DNA of 64,000 bases, taken from Williamsia herbipolensis (GTDB lineage: Bacteria > Actinomycetota > Actinomycetes > Mycobacteriales > Mycobacteriaceae). Shown in pieces: positions 60,076-64,000 of the stretch. A program made the position numbers and the translations under genes. Each line of letters opens with the position of its first letter. Position 1 is the first letter of the stretch. Location of the stretch: positions 310,001 through 374,000 of the forward strand of contig NZ_JXYP01000014.1 of NCBI RefSeq assembly GCF_000964005.1, written 5' to 3'. Below the pieces are notes generated by a model. That model had not been told where the DNA came from. It did no database searches and saw only the letters and a list, made by a program, of their open reading frames with translations.

Positions 60076-61002
60076 TCAGCCCGCCGGGGTCGAGGTCGGG
60101 GCGGGGACGGTGGCGCCCCCCGTCGCGCCCGCCTCGTCGGTCGCCTGCTGGGTGCCCGCGCCGTTCATGGGCACCGCGTTCGCGGGCACGGGTCCGGAGT
60201 CGGCCGGCGGCGGGTTGCTGGGGTCGAAGGCGCCGGGGATGGCGGCACATTCGGCGCCGACCTCGGGATACGACGACTGCTGCGGCTGGCCGGGGTAGAC
60301 GTTGGTCTGCGAGTTGCGGCGCAGCGCGGTGATGAAGTGGTCGACACGGGAGTCGCTCGCGGAGTCGAGCTTGAGCTGGTGGCCCCACGACTGCAGCGAG
60401 ATCGGTGTGCTCAGACCCGGGTAGGGCGACATGAGGGTGTACGGCCTGCCCTCGACCTTGCTCTTGAGGATGTCGACGTCGCCGGCCTTCACCGTCTGGG
60501 GGTTGTAGGTGATCCAGATCGAGCCGTGCTCGAGGGCGTGGACGGCGTTCTCGGTGCGCAGCTGGTTCGGGTAGACGATCCCGGTGCAGGTGGCCCACAC
60601 CGCGTCGTGCGGACCGCCGAACGGCGGCGACTGGTCGTAGGCGACGCGCTGGGTGGGGGAGACGTGCTGGCCCGCGGGATAGAAGATCTTCACCACACCG
60701 GGGATGTCGTCGGACGGGTCGGGATTCGAGGCCGAGGGGACGAACTTCTGGGTCTCCTCGCGGTCGATGTACTTCGGGGCCAGATAGGCCGCGAGACCAC
60801 CGACGATGGCCACGACCACCACGACCGCGGCGATCGTCATCCACGGGATCGGGCGGCGTCCGCCCGCCTTGACCACGGGAACGGTGCCGGGCTTGGTCTT
60901 CTTCTTCTTCTTCTGGGAGGACGGCGTGCGGGGGACCGGCGGAGCCGACGGGGTGTTCGTCGAGTTCGTGTTCGGTGCCGGCCGGGGGCTCTCGGTCGCC
61001 AT
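60076..61002 (-). CDS. DUF3105 membrane-anchored protein
   Basis: 308 aa. A basic N-terminus with a run of five lysines precedes one helix (WMTIAAVVVVVAIVGGLAAYLA, about residue 55-76). The extracytoplasmic DUF3105 domain contains YDQSPPFGGPHDAVWATC, VHALEHGSIWITYNP and a conserved-looking YTLMSPYPGL. The C-terminal 55 residues are Pro/Gly/Ala-rich. The His and Cys residues suggest metal binding; the function of the family is unknown. ATG 61002 with GAAAGGCAG, about 30 bases after a TAGACT box (61039-61034). It is divergent from argS and paired with DUF305. Confidence 0.85.
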   Translation of the reverse strand: MATESPRPAPNTNSTNTPSAPPVPRTPSSQKKKKKTKPGTVPVVKAGGRRPIPWMTIAAVVVVVAIVGGLAAYLAPKYIDREETQKFVPSASNPDPSDDIPGVVKIFYPAGQHVSPTQRVAYDQSPPFGGPHDAVWATCTGIVYPNQLRTENAVHALEHGSIWITYNPQTVKAGDVDILKSKVEGRPYTLMSPYPGLSTPISLQSWGHQLKLDSASDSRVDHFITALRRNSQTNVYPGQPQQSSYPEVGAECAAIPGAFDPSNPPPADSGPVPANAVPMNGAGTQQATDEAGATGGATVPAPTSTPAG

Positions 61003-61096
61003 CACTGCCTTTCGGTTCGAGGATGCGCGGCACAGTCTACTGGCCACCGGCGCGGCGCCGGTCGATCGCGAACGCGGTGGGCAGCCGTGACCGCGA

Positions 61097-61127
61097 TTGT
61101 CGCCACGCCGCGGCAGGCCAATAGGAT
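61097..61127 (+). promoter_or_regulatory. Promoter of argS-lysA
   Basis: TTGTCG (61097-61102), 19 bases, TAGGAT (61122-61127), 8 bases to the GTG. A near-leaderless start is inferred; no T-box element precedes argS. Confidence 0.5.
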
Positions 61128-61135
61128 GGTGCCTC

Positions 61136-62788
61136 GTGACTCCCACCGATCTGTCCACCGTGTTGCGTGATGCCACCACCACGGTGCTCACCCGGCGCGG
61201 ACTCGACACCTCGGTGGTCCCCGAGACGGTGGTGGTCGAGCGGCCTCGCAACCCCGACCACGGCGACTACGCCACCAACATCGCCCTGCAGATCGGCAAG
61301 CGGGTCGCCACGGCGCCGCGCGATCTCGCCGGGTGGCTCGTCGAGGAACTCCGGTCGCAGCCGAGCATCGCCTCGGCCGAGATCGCGGGTCCGGGATTCG
61401 TCAACCTGCGGCTCGCCGCGGCGACTCAGAACGCCACCGTCGCGACCGTGTTGTCGGCCGGGTCCGACTACGGGCGGGGCACCGACCTGCAGGGCACCGC
61501 GATCAACCTGGAGTTCGTCTCGGCGAACCCGACCGGTCCGATCCACCTCGGGGGCACCCGCTGGGCCGCGGTCGGTGACGCCCTGGGCCGCGTGCTCGAT
61601 GCGCAGGGCGCGGCGGTGACCCGCGAGTACTACTTCAATGACCACGGCACCCAGATCGACCGGTTCGCGCGGTCGCTGCAGGCGGCGGCCCTGGGCGAAC
61701 AGACCCCGGAGGAGGGGTACGCGGGCGCCTACATCGGCGAGATCGCCGCCGACGTCGTCGCCGCGAACCCCGGCGTGCTCGAACGCCCCGAGGCCGATCG
61801 ACTCGAGGTCTTCCGGTCGACCGGTGTCGAGCTCATGTTCGACCACATCAAGCGGAGCCTCGACGATTTCGGGACGCACTTCGAGGTGTTCACCCATGAG
61901 AACTCGATGTTCACGTCCGGCAGCGTCGACGAGTGCATCGCGGAGTTGAAGGCCAACGGCAACCTCTACGAGAACGACGGCGCGTGGTGGTTGCGCTCCA
62001 CCGACTTCGGTGACGACAAGGACCGCGTCGTCATCAAGCGGGACGGTGAGGCCGCCTACATCGCAGGCGACATCGCCTATTTCCGCGACAAGCGGCGGCG
62101 CGGGTTCGACCTGTGCATCTACATGCTCGGTGCCGATCACCACGGATACATCAAGCGCCTCAAGGCGGCTGCGGGCGCACTCGGTGACGACCCGGCCACC
62201 GTCGAGGTGCTCATCGGTCAGATGGTGAACCTGGTGCGCGACGGGGTGCCGGTGCGGATGAGCAAGCGGGCGGGCACGGTCATCACCCTCGACGACCTCG
62301 TCGACGCGGTGGGGGTGGACGGCGCCCGCTACTCGTTGATCCGGTCGTCGGTCGACGTCAACCTCGACATCGATCTGGATCTGCTGACCACGCAGTCGAA
62401 CGAGAACCCGGTCTACTACGTGCAATACGCGCACGCGCGTCTCTCGGCGATCGCGCGCAACGCCGCCGACCTCGGGATCACCGCATCCGACGCGCATCTG
62501 GAGTTGCTCGCCGAACCCGCCGAGGGCGAGCTCATCCGTACCCTCGGCGACTTCCCCGCAGTGGTGGCGACCGCGGCGCACCTGCGCGAGCCGCACCGGA
62601 TCTGTCGATATCTCGAGAGTCTGGCCGCGTCGTACCACCGGTTCTACGACCGGTGTCGCGTGCTGCCCCAGGGCGACGAGGAGCCCGGTGACATCCACGC
62701 CGCCCGCCTCGCCCTGTGCTCGGCGACGCGGCAGGTGATCGCCAACGGCCTCGACCTCGTCGGCGTCAGCGCACCGGAGCGGATGTGA
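61136..62788 (+). CDS. argS: Arginyl-tRNA synthetase
   Basis: 550 aa class Ia synthetase that charges tRNA-Arg with arginine. The HIGH-type motif is [19 protein letters not shown] near residue 130, YYFNDHG follows, the KMSKS-type loop is [16 protein letters not shown], and the anticodon-binding DALR domain ends the chain ([21 protein letters not shown]). The N-terminal Add-1 domain (FVNLRLA) is present. GTG 61136 is the only good start. Its stop overlaps the lysA ATG at TGATG. Same order as Rv1292-Rv1293. Confidence 0.96.
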   Translation: MTPTDLSTVLRDATTTVLTRRGLDTSVVPETVVVERPRNPDHGDYATNIALQIGKRVATAPRDLAGWLVEELRSQPSIASAEIAGPGFVNLRLAAATQNATVATVLSAGSDYGRGTDLQGTAINLEFVSANPTGPIHLGGTRWAAVGDALGRVLDAQGAAVTREYYFNDHGTQIDRFARSLQAAALGEQTPEEGYAGAYIGEIAADVVAANPGVLERPEADRLEVFRSTGVELMFDHIKRSLDDFGTHFEVFTHENSMFTSGSVDECIAELKANGNLYENDGAWWLRSTDFGDDKDRVVIKRDGEAAYIAGDIAYFRDKRRRGFDLCIYMLGADHHGYIKRLKAAAGALGDDPATVEVLIGQMVNLVRDGVPVRMSKRAGTVITLDDLVDAVGVDGARYSLIRSSVDVNLDIDLDLLTTQSNENPVYYVQYAHARLSAIARNAADLGITASDAHLELLAEPAEGELIRTLGDFPAVVATAAHLREPHRICRYLESLAASYHRFYDRCRVLPQGDEEPGDIHAARLALCSATRQVIANGLDLVGVSAPERM

Positions 62789-64000
62789 TGGCCCACCCCG
62801 CAGGTCCCCGCCACGCCGAGGACACGGCGCGTCCGCACCCGGCGGAGCGTCCAAGGTCGGCGGACGAGCTCGTCGAGCTGCCCGCCGCGGTGTGGCCGCG
62901 CAACGCCGCCCGCGGCGACGACGGTGTCGTGACCCTGGCCGGAGTCGGTGTCGACGCACTCGCCGCCGAACACGGGACACCCCTGTTCGTCATCGACGAG
63001 GCCGATTTCCGTTCACGCTGTGCCGACATGCTCGCCGCGTTCGGCGCGACCGGTCGGGTGCACTACGCCTCGAAGGCGTTCCTGTGCACCGAGATCGCGC
63101 GATGGGTCGAGCAGGAGGGCCTCTCGCTCGACGTCTGCTCGGGTGGCGAGCTCACCGTCGCGCTGCGCGCCGGGTTCCCCGCCCATCGGATCGCATTGCA
63201 CGGCAACAACAAATCTCCCGAGGAACTGCAGCAGGCGGTCGAGAGCGGCGTCGGACACATCGTGGTCGACTCGGCCATCGAGATCGAACGCCTCGACGCC
63301 GCCGCCGGTGCGGCCGGGGTCGTCGCCGATGTCCTGATCCGCGTGACCGTCGGCGTCGAGGCCCACACGCACGAGTTCATCTCCACCGCCCACGAGGACC
63401 AGAAGTTCGGCTTCTCGCTCAGCGGCGGTGTCGCGATGGACGCGGTGCGCCGTGTCTTCGCCGCCGACAACCTCCGACTCGTGGGCCTGCACAGCCACAT
63501 CGGCTCGCAGATCTTCGATCTCGACGGCTTCGAACTCGCCGCCCATCGAGTGCTGGGTCTGCTCAGCGACGTGGTCGCCGAGTTCGGCGTCGACAAGACC
63601 GCCCAGCTGTCGGTGCTCGATCTCGGTGGGGGACTGGGAATCTCGTACATCCCCAGCGACGACCCGCCGCCGGTCGACGAGGTCGCCGCGACCCTCGTCG
63701 ACATCGTGACCCGGCAATCTGCCCAGCTCGGACTGCCCACCCCGATCCTCGCCGTCGAGCCCGGACGCGCGATCGCCGGTCCCGGCACGGTCACCCTGTA
63801 CCGCGTCGGCACGGTGAAGGACGTCGCCATCGGCGGTGGCGCACACCGTCGCTACGTGTCGGTCGACGGCGGCATGAGTGACAACATCCGCACCTCGCTG
63901 TACCAGGCCGAATACGACGTCCGGCTGGTGTCACGCACCTCCGCGGCCACCGCCGTGGTCAGCCGCGTCGTCGGAAAGCACTGCGAGAGCGGCGACATCG
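62788..64000 (+). CDS. lysA: Diaminopimelate decarboxylase, 3' end outside the window
   Basis: About 404 codons are visible and the frame is open to the last base. PLP-dependent fold III enzyme making lysine from meso-diaminopimelate. Lys96 (HYASKAFLC) is the PLP Schiff-base residue; [16 protein letters not shown] and [10 protein letters not shown] are the phosphate and ring-binding loops. The end of the chain, including the catalytic Cys motif of the C-terminal barrel, is missing. The N-terminal 30 residues are a hydrophilic extension. It overlaps argS, and homoserine/threonine genes normally follow in this group, which cannot be seen here. Confidence 0.95.
   Translation, partial: MAHPAGPRHAEDTARPHPAERPRSADELVELPAAVWPRNAARGDDGVVTLAGVGVDALAAEHGTPLFVIDEADFRSRCADMLAAFGATGRVHYASKAFLCTEIARWVEQEGLSLDVCSGGELTVALRAGFPAHRIALHGNNKSPEELQQAVESGVGHIVVDSAIEIERLDAAAGAAGVVADVLIRVTVGVEAHTHEFISTAHEDQKFGFSLSGGVAMDAVRRVFAADNLRLVGLHSHIGSQIFDLDGFELAAHRVLGLLSDVVAEFGVDKTAQLSVLDLGGGLGISYIPSDDPPPVDEVAATLVDIVTRQSAQLGLPTPILAVEPGRAIAGPGTVTLYRVGTVKDVAIGGGAHRRYVSVDGGMSDNIRTSLYQAEYDVRLVSRTSAATAVVSRVVGKHCESGDI

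Noticed and set aside
61003-61135. T-box leader for argS
   Set aside because: The -10 element lies 8 bases before the start codon, leaving no leader.
1-64000. CRISPR arrays, insertion sequences or prophage
   Set aside because: No regularly spaced repeats, transposase, integrase or phage structural genes are visible on either strand.

Overview
The window is one continuous, very G+C-rich chromosomal segment of a mycolic-acid-producing actinobacterium of the order Mycobacteriales. The gene content and order are most like Gordonia or a close relative; this genus call is inference from gene families and synteny, since no sequence search was run. The mycobacterial signs are a dTDP-rhamnose/arabinogalactan linker cluster, the sigE-rseA-htrA-tatB stress locus, the LpqY-SugABC trehalose recycler, the fused Kgd-type oxoglutarate enzyme, a cyclopropane/mycolate methyltransferase next to a fused HadA/HadB-type dehydratase, and argS-lysA. 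I see no prophage, insertion sequence, integrase or CRISPR array. Gene density is high and no gap without a gene exceeds 300 bases.

Layout. (1) 1-10.7 kb matches the M. tuberculosis Rv3264c-Rv3277 block: the tip of a divergent gene, purK-purE, a dienelactone-hydrolase-like gene, a fadE25-like acyl-CoA dehydrogenase, a TIGR03089 protein, an LCP cell-wall ligase, then rmlD-wbbL-manB and a coupled SGNH hydrolase. (2) 10.7-30 kb matches Rv1220c-Rv1239c: O-methyltransferase, sigE, rseA, htrA, tatB, mrp, a lytic transglycosylase, DUF1003 plus an MgtE-N/CBS protein, a CitE-like lyase, a small membrane protein, lpqY-sugABC, a ParB-like/phosphoesterase pair, a SUFU-like protein and corA. (3) 29.6-36.6 kb is accessory: an orphan osmolyte-binding lipoprotein, an MBL hydrolase, a membrane protein, and an esterase-SDR-flavin monooxygenase set divergent from a TetR regulator with an obvious operator. 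(4) 36.7-49 kb holds kgd and a coupled GST/EcsC-like/fused ABC exporter operon divergent from PadR-MFS; kgd, the EcsC-like gene and the MFS gene correspond to Rv1248c-Rv1250. (5) 49-61 kb has a TetR gene, a membrane-anchored molybdopterin oxidoreductase, sbcDC, tRNA-Arg(CCG), a glycosyltransferase, the mycolate methyltransferase, the HadAB-like dehydratase and a DUF305/DUF3105 pair. (6) 61-64 kb has argS and lysA, the latter cut by the window end.

Function. Much of the segment serves the envelope: rhamnose for the arabinogalactan linker, LCP ligation, mycolate processing, trehalose salvage, peptidoglycan cleavage, and SigE/HtrA/TatB envelope-stress handling. A recurring regulatory signature is a TANNNT -10 element ending only 6-8 bases before the start codon, without a Shine-Dalgarno sequence. 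This points to leaderless transcripts for about sixteen genes and was used to choose several starts.

No clearly new defence or mobile system is visible. The best candidates for undescribed biology are the GST/EcsC-like/ABC-exporter operon, the ParB-like/phosphoesterase pair, the DUF1003/PRC-MgtE-N-CBS pair, the DUF305/DUF3105 pair, and an exact 41-bp tandem repeat that runs into the 3' end of kgd.
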